In this document: in pieces, positions 1-5,994 of the stretch | How positions within the stretch are numbered: position 1 is the stretch's first letter | How the letters are laid out: every line of letters begins with the position of its first letter | Assembly (NCBI GenBank): GCA_035693615.1 | Contig: DASSGH010000066.1 | Location: 1-7,682 of the forward strand | Origin: VAZQ01 sp035693615 | GTDB lineage: Bacteria; Pseudomonadota; Alphaproteobacteria; Rhizobiales; Xanthobacteraceae | DNA length: 7,682 nucleotides | Reading direction: 5' to 3' | Program-made: the position numbers and the translations under genes | Notes under the pieces: model-generated | What the model was told of the DNA's origin: nothing | The model's database searches: none | The model's input: only the letters and a program-made list of their open reading frames with translations

Positions 1-427
1 CGAGCAGCGTCAGCGTGCCGGCGAGGCGGTTCGCCTTGGCCGCGAGGCCGCATTGCTCGAGCCATTCGACGCAGCGCGGATAGACGTCGCGCTCGCGACG
101 GCCGGCGCCGAACGCCGCCGCGACCACGAGATTCTCGAACACCGTCATGCCGCTGAACGGCTGCGGAATCTGAAACGAGCGGGCGATGCCCATGCGGCAG
201 CGGCGCTCCGGGGTCAGGTGCGTGATTTCGGCGTCGGCAAAGAGAACGCGGCCGGCGTCGGGCGCAACCGTGCCGCTGGCGATGCCGAACAACGTCGTCT
301 TGCCGGCGCCATTCGGTCCGATGATGCCGAGCGCCTCGCCCTCGGCCAGCGCGAGATCGATCGCGTCCGCAATGACGACGGCGCCGAACCGCTTGGAGAT
401 CCTGTCGAAGCGGAGGATGGGCGCCAT
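1..427 (-). CDS. Branched-chain-type ABC transporter ATP-binding protein, LivG-like (partial, C-terminus beyond left edge)
   Basis: This is the cytoplasmic ATPase of a Liv/HAAT-type ABC importer, which hydrolyses ATP to drive uptake of an amino-acid-like or aromatic-acid solute. The visible 142 residues hold the Walker A motif GPNGAGKTT (37-45) and the Q-loop within ARSFQIPQPFSGMTVFENL (82-100), whose spacing and wording are typical of LivG. The reading runs to LAGTLTLL at the window edge, where LivG proteins normally continue into their signature region. The signature, Walker B and H-loop therefore lie outside the window. The ATG at 425-427 has a weak AGGCGAG upstream. It starts 25 nt after the stop of the binding-protein gene, so the two are probably co-transcribed. 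The permeases (LivH/LivM) and LivF are not seen and would be expected further left. The family call is firm; the transported substrate is unknown. Confidence 0.9.
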   Translation of the reverse strand, partial: MAPILRFDRISKRFGAVVIADAIDLALAEGEALGIIGPNGAGKTTLFGIASGTVAPDAGRVLFADAEITHLTPERRCRMGIARSFQIPQPFSGMTVFENLVVAAAFGAGRRERDVYPRCVEWLEQCGLAAKANRLAGTLTLL

Positions 428-452
428 TGCGCTCGCCTGAGGCCTCGTCAAC

Positions 453-1745
453 TCACGACAACAGCTGCAGCTCCCCGCCCACCGGAATCTCCGTGGCGGT
501 CTTGTTGGCGGTGATGACAAGCTCGAAGCGGTCGCCCTTGCGCTGCCACTGTCCGGCGACGAGCGGGGTCTTGGTAACGTTCTTTACCGGCTGGCCGGTC
601 CACTGCACCGGGCCGACGATCGATTTGTAGTCGGTGGCGACCACGGCCGCGAGGATGGCCTCCGGCTCCAGCGTCTTCGCGCGCTTGAGCACGTCGATCG
701 CCACCTCGAACAGCGCGTGCTGGAAGCCGATGGGCTGCGTCCACGGCCGCTTGGTGGCGGTCACATAGGCGTCGGTCAATTCCTTCGCGCTCTGACCGGT
801 AAGGCCCGATTTGAACGGATGGGTCGGCGTCCACCAGATTTCGGTGGTGAGGCCGTTGCCGCGCGCGCCGAGCGAGTCGATGACCGACGGGAACAGCAGC
901 GCCTTACCGATGGTAACGATCTTGGGGCGGAAGCCCTGTTGCGCTGCCTGCGACCAGAAGGTCGCGAAGTCGGGCGGGATCATGTTGCCGGTGACGATTT
1001 CCGCATTGATGGCCTTGAACGCTGAGATCTGCGACGTGAAGTCGTTGTTCATCAATTGATAGCGGCCGGGATCGGTGAGCCTGTAGCCGGCCTTTGCAAG
1101 CGCCGGCGGCAAGCCGTGTTGCGCGTCCCCCCAGGCGTTGCCGTCCGCGTCATTGGGGAACAAGCCGCCCACGATCTTGTTGGTCGGCGCCGAATCCCAC
1201 AGCGCGAGAAACGCCCCGATGACGTCCTCAAGCCCCCAAAAGAAATGATAGGTCCAGGTGAACCCCTTGGCCGGATCGCCCTTGCGGCCGAAGAAATACG
1301 GCTGCCAGGGACAATTGGTGGTGATGCAGGGGACCTCGTTGACCTCGGCCTGATCGGCGACCGGATTGGTGGTGTCCGGGGTCGCCGACGCGACAATGAG
1401 GTCGACCTTGTCGCCGAGGATCAGCTCGGAGGCGACCTCGGCGGCGCGGCTGCCGCTCGACTGGCTGTCCTTGCTGACGATCTGGACCTGGTACGTGCGA
1501 CCTCCGCTTTGCACGCCCTTCGCCAGGATGCCGCGGACCTGCTCGAGGATGAAAGCGTCAGCCTCGCCGAAGCCCGCAAGCGGACCCGTCTTCGGGCTGA
1601 CATGCCCGATCTTGATGACCCGGCTCTGGGCGTTGGCGGGAATGATCCGCAATACCGCCGGCGCGGCAATCGTGCCGAGCCCGGCGCGGACGAGCGTTCG
1701 GCGCGAAATGCCGGAGCTGGGGTCGCGCAATGAAGCCTCGGGCAT
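453..1745 (-). CDS. ABC transporter substrate-binding protein, Leu/Ile/Val-binding (Peripla_BP_6) family, Tat signal
   Basis: This is the periplasmic solute receptor for the LivG-type transporter encoded next. With the chosen start it has 430 residues. Residues 1-41 form a twin-arginine signal (SRRTLVRAG at 14-22, then a hydrophobic stretch and a PANAQ cleavage region), so it is probably exported folded. The mature part begins VIKIGHVSPKTGPLAGFGEA, the usual opening of type I periplasmic binding proteins of the LivK kind. The ATG at 1745 is chosen because GGAGG (1751-1755) lies 5 nt upstream and it gives a compact Tat signal. An in-frame ATG at 1790 also has a good GAGGAG 4 nt upstream and would overlap the preceding dehydrogenase gene, so the N-terminus is uncertain. 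The gap to that gene is 31 nt. The neighbouring catabolic genes suggest an aromatic or other organic acid ligand; this is inference. Confidence 0.9.
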   Translation of the reverse strand: MPEASLRDPSSGISRRTLVRAGLGTIAAPAVLRIIPANAQSRVIKIGHVSPKTGPLAGFGEADAFILEQVRGILAKGVQSGGRTYQVQIVSKDSQSSGSRAAEVASELILGDKVDLIVASATPDTTNPVADQAEVNEVPCITTNCPWQPYFFGRKGDPAKGFTWTYHFFWGLEDVIGAFLALWDSAPTNKIVGGLFPNDADGNAWGDAQHGLPPALAKAGYRLTDPGRYQLMNNDFTSQISAFKAINAEIVTGNMIPPDFATFWSQAAQQGFRPKIVTIGKALLFPSVIDSLGARGNGLTTEIWWTPTHPFKSGLTGQSAKELTDAYVTATKRPWTQPIGFQHALFEVAIDVLKRAKTLEPEAILAAVVATDYKSIVGPVQWTGQPVKNVTKTPLVAGQWQRKGDRFELVITANKTATEIPVGGELQLLS

Positions 1746-1776
1746 GCGGCCCTCCCATGTCCCTTCTGACGTTCCG

Positions 1777-2709
1777 TCATGTCCGGCCATGGCGCTCCTC
1801 GTCCACATCAGCCGAACGCGCCTTCTTGAGATGCTGCAGTACGTTCCTGCGCAGGGCGGCCTGCGCCTCGGCGGTCCATGGGTGAAAGCCCTCGCCCGAT
1901 TTGCAGCCGAGCTTGCCGTCCGCCACTAGCGCCTCGAGATAAGGCGACGGATGCGGCCGGCGGTCGATGTCCGGAAGAACGGTCTTGTGGATGGCCAACG
2001 TCAAATCCGTGCCCACGAGATCGGCGTTTTCGAGCGGCCCCAGGACGGCGAGCCGGCGGCCGAAGCTCGCCTTGATGACGGTATCCACCGTCTCGGCGTC
2101 GCAGACCCCGCGTTCCACCAGCGCGATCGCCTCGCGCCACAAGGCGTGCTGCAGCCGGTTGCCGACGAAGCCGGGCACATCCTTCTTGACGTGCACGGGC
2201 ATCTTGCCCGCGGCTTTGTGCAGCGCGATCGTCGCGTCGATCGCCTCCTGCGACGTCCACTGCGTTCCGATCACCTCCACCAACGGCACGAGATAGGGCG
2301 GATTCCACCAATGGGTTCCGAGCGCGCGCGAGCGGTCGCGCAAGCCCTCCATGATCCGGGTAATCGGGATGACCGAAGTGTTGCTGGCGAGGATCGTGTG
2401 CGGCCGCACGTTTTTCTCGATCTCGACGAACAGCTTCTGCTTGAGCGGCAAATCTTCGAGCACAGCCTCGACTACATAGTCTGCCTCGGCCACCGCGGCG
2501 GCGAGATCGGCGGTCGGCCGCACGCGCTCGACGGCGGAGGGGTCGTCGCCGAGATCTCTGAGATTGGCAAGGATGCGCGACCTGGCACTATCGAGATTCG
2601 CGGCAACCGAGTCCTGAATCGACACCTCGTGGCCAGCGAGCGCAAACACCTGCGCGATGCCATGGCCCATGAGCCCCGCGCCAATGACGGCGATGCGCGC
2701 CTTCGCCAT
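1777..2709 (-). CDS. 3-hydroxyacyl-CoA dehydrogenase family protein (NAD-dependent)
   Basis: This is a 310-residue cytoplasmic dehydrogenase of the 3-hydroxyacyl-CoA dehydrogenase superfamily, which oxidises a 3-hydroxy group with NAD. The Rossmann N-terminus has the glycine motif GAGLMGHG (10-17). SNTS lies at 109-112. The catalytic-His block THWWNPPYLVPLVEV (132-146) places the likely His-Glu pair at H133 and E145. The link to the helical C-terminal domain reads GFVGNRLQ (180-187). The length and the HWWNPP wording resemble stand-alone members such as L-carnitine dehydrogenase or lambda-crystallin/L-gulonate dehydrogenase-like proteins rather than the large fused FadB. The substrate may therefore be a free 3-hydroxy acid instead of a CoA ester; this is inference. 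The ATG lies 2 nt after the TGA of the SDR gene and the upstream GGGGTGA can serve as ribosome site, so translation is probably coupled. Confidence 0.9.
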   Translation of the reverse strand: MAKARIAVIGAGLMGHGIAQVFALAGHEVSIQDSVAANLDSARSRILANLRDLGDDPSAVERVRPTADLAAAVAEADYVVEAVLEDLPLKQKLFVEIEKNVRPHTILASNTSVIPITRIMEGLRDRSRALGTHWWNPPYLVPLVEVIGTQWTSQEAIDATIALHKAAGKMPVHVKKDVPGFVGNRLQHALWREAIALVERGVCDAETVDTVIKASFGRRLAVLGPLENADLVGTDLTLAIHKTVLPDIDRRPHPSPYLEALVADGKLGCKSGEGFHPWTAEAQAALRRNVLQHLKKARSADVDEERHGRT

Positions 2710-2711
2710 CG

Positions 2712-3515
2712 TCACCCCGCGGTGTAGCCGCCGTCGGCATAGAGGATGTGGCCGGTGTAGAAATCCGACGCCTTGGATGCGAGAAACAACAGCGGCCCCG
2801 CGAGGTCGGACGGCTCGCCGAGCCGGCCTTTGGGGAGGCGAGTCAAGAAGCCCTTGCGCACCTCCCTCGATCGATCGCTGTCCTCGAACATCCATTGCGT
2901 CAGCGGCGAGCGAAACACGGTCGGCCCGAGCGCATTGACGGTGATGCCGGTATCGCCCCATTCGCAGCCCAGCGCCTTGGTAATGCCGTCGACAGCGGAT
3001 TTCGAGGCGCAGTAAGCGGTGTATCCGGCGGGGTGACCGAGGATGCCGCGCGCCGACGACATCAAGATGACCTTGCCGCCTTGGCCCTGCTTGAGCATCT
3101 GCCGGCCGGCGGCGCGGGCGATCAGCCAGGTTTGCGTCACGTTGGCGTCCATGACGTCGAGAAAATCCTCCGGCTTCTGGTCGACGATCTTCGAGACCTT
3201 GTTCTGTCCCGACGCCACCACGAGGATGTCGACGCGACCGAACCGCTTGACCGCTGCGTCGACGATCGCCTCGCAATTTGCTTCCGAGCTCGGACGCTTG
3301 GCCACGGTCTCGGCCTTGCCGCCGAGCGTCTCGCATTCCGCCGCCACTTTTCGCAGTTCGCCGGCGGTGTTGGCGCAGAGCACGACATTGGCGCCGGCGC
3401 CGGCGAGCACCTTCGCCGCGAGCGCACCGAAGGCGCCGGTGGCGCCGGTCACGATCGCGGTCTTGCCGCGGATGTCGAACAGGGAGAGCGGATTTTTCAG
3501 GAAGTCATCGGACAT
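2712..3515 (-). CDS. Short-chain dehydrogenase/reductase (SDR, classical type)
   Basis: This is a 267-residue classical SDR, an NAD(P)-dependent alcohol/ketone oxidoreductase. The cofactor motif is TGATGAFG (23-30). The usual NNAG is replaced by ASGQN (101-105), and the structural Asn is N124. The active site reads SS at 153-154 and YCASK at 168-172 (Y168, K172), with the Ser-Tyr distance one residue longer than in FabG. The tail DGGYTAG (261-267) is standard. The start ATG at 3515 gives an N-terminus in family register, with AAGGA 10 nt upstream. An in-frame ATG at 3554 and a GTG at 3560 would add 13 or 15 residues. The gene sits between the cupin and the hydroxyacyl-CoA-type dehydrogenase. 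The two dehydrogenases may act on successive alcohol intermediates. The exact substrate is unknown. Confidence 0.92.
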   Translation of the reverse strand: MSDDFLKNPLSLFDIRGKTAIVTGATGAFGALAAKVLAGAGANVVLCANTAGELRKVAAECETLGGKAETVAKRPSSEANCEAIVDAAVKRFGRVDILVVASGQNKVSKIVDQKPEDFLDVMDANVTQTWLIARAAGRQMLKQGQGGKVILMSSARGILGHPAGYTAYCASKSAVDGITKALGCEWGDTGITVNALGPTVFRSPLTQWMFEDSDRSREVRKGFLTRLPKGRLGEPSDLAGPLLFLASKASDFYTGHILYADGGYTAG

Positions 3516-3559
3516 CAGGGAGGCGTCCTTGCGTAAGATCTGCGTTGCCTCCATTGGCA

Positions 3560-3901
3560 CTACTGCTGCGGCGTCGACACTGCGACCAGCATGGTCACGA
3601 CGTCGTTGCTGCGATTGACGATCTCGCGGCGTTCATTCGGCCCGATGAAGCAGGAGTCGTTGGCCTTGAGCACGGTCTCGCTCCCGCCCGCGAGCAGCGT
3701 GAGCTCGCCCGCAAGCACGTAATAGACCTTTTCCGTGGGCGAGGCGTCCGGGCCGGCCCCGCCGCCGGGCAAGAAATGCGAAACCCCGACAGTGAATTGT
3801 TTCGGCCCGCCGGCGTCGAGCCCGAACAGACGCAGCGAGGAATAACCGCGGTGGTTGGGCGCCTCGTACGGCTTGGCGTCGCTGAGATGTTTGACCTGCA
3901 T
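3560..3901 (-). CDS. Small single-domain cupin protein lacking canonical metal-binding histidines
   Basis: This 113-residue protein forms one cupin barrel. Motif 1 covers about 44-66 (LPGGGAGPD, then EKVYYVLAGE) and motif 2 about 80-96 (ANDSCFIGPNERREIVN). In standard cupins motif 1 carries HxH followed by Glu, and motif 2 carries a His. Here the Glu is present (E57), but the HxH positions read P51 and A53 and the motif 2 His position reads E93. The protein therefore either binds no metal or uses an unusual acidic ligand set (D52, E57, E93). Its ATG follows directly on the TAA of the cyclase gene with no gap, and GGGAG lies about 9 nt upstream, so it is translationally coupled to the cyclase. 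The role is unknown. Possibilities are a sugar- or acid-binding accessory protein, a cofactor-free isomerase or lyase, or a sensor of the pathway substrate. Confidence 0.85.
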   Translation of the reverse strand: MQVKHLSDAKPYEAPNHRGYSSLRLFGLDAGGPKQFTVGVSHFLPGGGAGPDASPTEKVYYVLAGELTLLAGGSETVLKANDSCFIGPNERREIVNRSNDVVTMLVAVSTPQQ

Positions 3902-4744
3902 TTAGAATTTCTCCCCCTTCTCGATCCGGTAGGAGCCCTTGGGGTCGACGATGGCGACCAGCCGAATGATGCAGCCGTCGCCGCGCTCCCAGTTCCACGG
4001 AAACAGGGCGAACGTGCAGCGCTTGCCGGTGACCTTGTCGATGTCGCCGCCGACGTTCTCGATGCCGAGGATGCCGTTTTTGAACAGGATGCGGTGGACC
4101 GGCTCCCAGTGCGGAAAATCTTCCTTCCAGTCGCGACCGCCCGACCACGCCTTGTATTCCTCGGCGAGATGCGGATGCAGCGGCCCGTTGCGGTGCGGCC
4201 CGATGGCGGTGGCGAGCGGATGATCGTTCGCTTGCGTGTCATGGCCGACAACTTTGACTTTCTTCTCGACGAACCACTCGCCGGCCGAAGGCACGAAGCC
4301 GGGCGCGCGGCAGAAATAGTCCTCGTTGTCGTCGTAGAGTTTGTGCCAACCGGTATTGACGATAACGACGTCGCGCGGGCGGACCGCCGCGCCCGCGGCC
4401 TTTTCCAAATCGTCGTAGGTGATCGATTCCCATTTCTTTTTCGGAATCGAGACGACGATGCCCGAGCCGAAGAAATGCGGCAGCGGTACCTCGTCGATGA
4501 ACGGCGTGCCCTGCACCACGTGCGCCGGCGCATCGATATGCGTCGTATTGTGCATGCTGGTGGTGATGCGCTGCGACAGCACGCCGGATTTGGCGTGATA
4601 ATGGATGCGCTCGATCTTGACGTCTTCGAAATAGGGCCAGTTGGGGGATTGATAGCCGAAACGATGCGACAGATTGTAGAACTCGAGGCCCATGCTGTTG
4701 GACAGGTTCTCCTCCAACATCACACCGCGAATTTTTTTTGCCAC
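3902..4744 (-). CDS. Cyclase-family metal-dependent hydrolase (kynurenine formamidase/isatin hydrolase fold)
   Basis: This is a 280-residue member of the cyclase family (PF04199 type), which includes arylformamidase KynB and isatin hydrolase. These are Zn or Mn enzymes that hydrolyse amide, lactam or similar bonds. The metal signature HxGTHxDxPxH appears as HNTTHIDAPAH (65-75), giving H65, H69, D71 and H75, with Gly replaced by T67. Further conserved blocks are VGHDTQANDHP (166-176) and GILGIENVGG (224-233, E229 a likely metal or base residue). The GTG at 4744 is chosen because the strong AGGAGGT (4748-4754) lies just before it; the first internal ATG (4720) has no site at a proper distance. 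Codons 2-4 contain a run of eight A. It is the first gene of the minus-strand operon and is immediately followed by the cupin. It may hydrolyse a substrate or a ring-cleavage product of the pathway; this is inference. Confidence 0.88.
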   Translation of the reverse strand: MAKKIRGVMLEENLSNSMGLEFYNLSHRFGYQSPNWPYFEDVKIERIHYHAKSGVLSQRITTSMHNTTHIDAPAHVVQGTPFIDEVPLPHFFGSGIVVSIPKKKWESITYDDLEKAAGAAVRPRDVVIVNTGWHKLYDDNEDYFCRAPGFVPSAGEWFVEKKVKVVGHDTQANDHPLATAIGPHRNGPLHPHLAEEYKAWSGGRDWKEDFPHWEPVHRILFKNGILGIENVGGDIDKVTGKRCTFALFPWNWERGDGCIIRLVAIVDPKGSYRIEKGEKF

Positions 4745-4747
4745 GGC

Positions 4748-4754
4748 ACCTCCT
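4748..4754 (-). promoter_or_regulatory. Ribosome binding site that decides the GTG start of the cyclase gene
   Basis: Read on the minus strand, this is a perfect AGGAGGT followed by GCC and the GTG at 4744. A second GGAGGGG lies just upstream (4755-4761). In-frame ATG codons at 4774, 4720 and 4693 are all less well placed relative to a ribosome site. Confidence 0.7.
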
Positions 4755-4791
4755 CCCCTCCACCCGCACGACATCACTCGAGAGCAGCACG

Positions 4792-4820
4792 ATTGAACTT
4801 TGCCTCTCGATGCGCTTCAA
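4792..4820 (-). promoter_or_regulatory. Candidate sigma-70-like promoter for the leftward (cyclase) operon
   Basis: Read on the minus strand, a -35-like TTGAAG (4820-4815) is followed after 17 bp by a -10-like TTCAAT (4797-4792). Each matches the consensus at 4 of 6 positions. The predicted transcription start near 4785 would leave a leader of about 40 nt with the ribosome site in place. This is prediction from pattern only. Confidence 0.35.
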
Positions 4821-4821
4821 C
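4793..4821 (+). promoter_or_regulatory. Candidate sigma-70-like promoter for the rightward (decarboxylase) operon
   Basis: On the plus strand, a -35-like TTGAAC (4793-4798) is followed after 17 bp by a -10-like TTCAAC (4816-4821), with 4 of 6 and 3 of 6 consensus matches. The predicted start near 4828 would give a leader of about 28 nt. It occupies the same 30 bp as the candidate leftward promoter, in mirror orientation. The -10 element is weak and might need an activator. Confidence 0.3.
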
Positions 4822-4855
4822 GAGAGTACGGTAGCGAAAGCAGCGGGCAGGAACA

Positions 4856-5821
4856 ATGGTCAAGAAGATTGCGATCGAAGAGCACTGTTTGTTTCCCGGC
4901 TTGCAGGACTATTGGGAACCGACGGTAGCAGATATGCCGACAAGCAAACGCCAGGCGTTTCTCGGGCGGCTTACCGATTTCGGCGAGATGCGGCTTGAGG
5001 CCATGGACAAAGCCGGCATCGAACGTTGTGTGCTCTCCGTGGCGGGGCCGGGCGTGCAGGCGGAACGCGACACCAAGACCGCCTGCGACAAGGCGCGCGA
5101 GGCCAACGATTTGCTGGCGCGTGAGATCGACAAGCGCCCGAAGCGCTATGCCGGCTTCGCGCATCTTCCCATGCAGGATGCCGCCGCCGCTGCGGACGAA
5201 CTCGAACGCTGCATGCGCGAACTCAAATTCTGCGGCGCCATGATCAACGGGCACACCCATGGAAAGTACCTCGATGATCGCGCCTTCGACCCGTTCTGGG
5301 AGCGCGCGCAGGCCCTGGATGCGCTGATCTATTTGCATCCGGCCGACCCGGTCACCCCGGCGCCGGTCTTGGATGGACACAAAGGGTTGCGGCGTGCCAC
5401 CTGGGAATGGACGTTCGAGACCGGCTCGCACGCGTTACGTATCGTCTTCGGGGGCGTGTTCGATCGCTTTCCGCGCGCGCGCCTCGGGCTCGGCCATTTG
5501 GGCGAAACCATCCCATTCCTGCTCTGGCGGTTCGACAGCCGCGCCGGACCCGATTTCTATGCGGTCAAGCTCGCCAAACGGCCGTCGCAATACGTGAAGG
5601 AGAACGTCGTCGTGGCGACATCTGGCATGTGCTCCGCCGAGCCGTTGAACTGCACCATCAATGCGCTCGGCTACGATCGCGTGATGTTCGCCGCCGACTA
5701 CCCGTTCGAATCGGTCGAGGAAGCGGGACATTTCATTGACAACGTGCCGCTCGAGGAAGAGGTGCGACAGGCCATCTGCTCCGAGACCGCGGCGAGGTTT
5801 CTGAAATTGCCGCGCGGATAG
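4856..5821 (+). CDS. Amidohydrolase-superfamily aromatic acid decarboxylase (gamma-resorcylate/2,3-dihydroxybenzoate decarboxylase-like)
   Basis: This 321-residue protein resembles the metal-dependent, non-oxidative o-hydroxybenzoate decarboxylases (gamma-resorcylate, 2,3-dihydroxybenzoate and 5-carboxyvanillate decarboxylases). These remove a ring carboxylate as CO2 without an organic cofactor. The metal and catalytic residues are all in place: E8 and H10 in AIEEH, H161 in YLHP, H214 and E217 in GHLGE, and D281 in DYPFE. NGHTHG at 131-136 corresponds to the family's NG substrate loop. The N-terminal EEH distinguishes it from ACMSD, which begins with an HTH-type motif. Length matches the family (about 325). 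The ATG at 4856 has AGGA 3 nt upstream. It is the first gene of the plus-strand block. The product would be a phenol suited to the dioxygenase encoded downstream; the exact substrate cannot be read. Confidence 0.88.
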   Translation: MVKKIAIEEHCLFPGLQDYWEPTVADMPTSKRQAFLGRLTDFGEMRLEAMDKAGIERCVLSVAGPGVQAERDTKTACDKAREANDLLAREIDKRPKRYAGFAHLPMQDAAAAADELERCMRELKFCGAMINGHTHGKYLDDRAFDPFWERAQALDALIYLHPADPVTPAPVLDGHKGLRRATWEWTFETGSHALRIVFGGVFDRFPRARLGLGHLGETIPFLLWRFDSRAGPDFYAVKLAKRPSQYVKENVVVATSGMCSAEPLNCTINALGYDRVMFAADYPFESVEEAGHFIDNVPLEEEVRQAICSETAARFLKLPRG

Positions 5822-5994
5822 CGCCAGTCGCTCTACGCGGCCGAAAACCTTGGGCGTGTGTCGGAGAGCATATTTCGGCGGGAAGGAAACCATTCCGTGG
5901 TGCGCCAATTCGGCGCTTGCCAAGCCCGCCGCCGCTCTGCAACGTGGCATCAATATCGGCTCAAGGCCGGAAAATCCGCAGCAGGAGGAACCCC
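5822..5994 (+). other. Intergenic spacer between decarboxylase and binding-protein genes
   Basis: This 173-bp stretch has no convincing gene. It holds a short GC-rich hairpin (GCGCC 5902-5906, loop AATTC, GGCGC 5912-5916) with no T-tract after it, and ends with the ribosome site of the next gene. No strong promoter is visible. The downstream genes may be read through from the divergent region or have their own promoter. Confidence 0.5.
5983..5990 (+). promoter_or_regulatory. Strong ribosome binding site for the SsuA/NMT1-type binding protein
   Basis: AGGAGGAA lies 4 nt before the ATG at 5995. It fixes the start at that ATG, which also begins the signal peptide, rather than at the upstream in-frame start at 5917. 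Confidence 0.75.

Larger units (their letters stand above)
4778..4826. repeat. Three-copy TCGAGAG-type inverted/direct repeat, possible operator
   Basis: TCGAGAG (4778-4784) has its exact reverse complement CTCTCGA at 4804-4810, and CGAGAG recurs at 4821-4826, inverted relative to the middle copy. The two outer copies flank the two candidate promoters and the middle copy lies between their -35 and -10 elements. This is the expected layout for a transcription-factor site controlling both operons. Short repeats of 6-7 bp can arise by chance, so confidence is modest. Confidence 0.4.
4745..4855. promoter_or_regulatory. Divergent control region between the cyclase and decarboxylase operons
   Basis: These 111 bp separate the start codons of two divergently transcribed blocks and must hold both promoters or share an operator. 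The region contains TTGAA (4793-4797) and TTCAA (4816-4820) as an inverted pair, and three copies of a GAGAG-centred motif at 4778-4784, 4804-4810 (inverted) and 4821-4826. No regulator gene lies within the window. The arrangement fits one regulator controlling both directions; that part is inference. Confidence 0.6.

Noticed and set aside
4732..4739. Run of eight A (minus strand) in codons 2-4 of the cyclase gene, as a possible slippage or phase-variation site
   Set aside because: Eight bases is short for phase variation, it is explained by Lys codons near the start, and the reading frame is intact.
3278..4834. A 518-codon plus-strand open frame antisense to the cyclase, cupin and SDR genes
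   Set aside because: It is very rich in Arg and Ala with no recognisable domain, lies opposite three genes with clear family motifs, and is the usual shadow frame of high-GC coding DNA.
4856..5821. ACMSD (kynurenine pathway), tempting because of the formamidase-like cyclase and cupin nearby
   Set aside because: The N-terminus has EEH as in resorcylate-type decarboxylases instead of the HxH of ACMSD, and the cupin lacks the features and length of 3-hydroxyanthranilate dioxygenase.
5902..5916. GC-rich hairpin GCGCC-AATTC-GGCGC after the decarboxylase gene
   Set aside because: The stem is only 5 bp and no T-tract follows, so it is not supported as a terminator.
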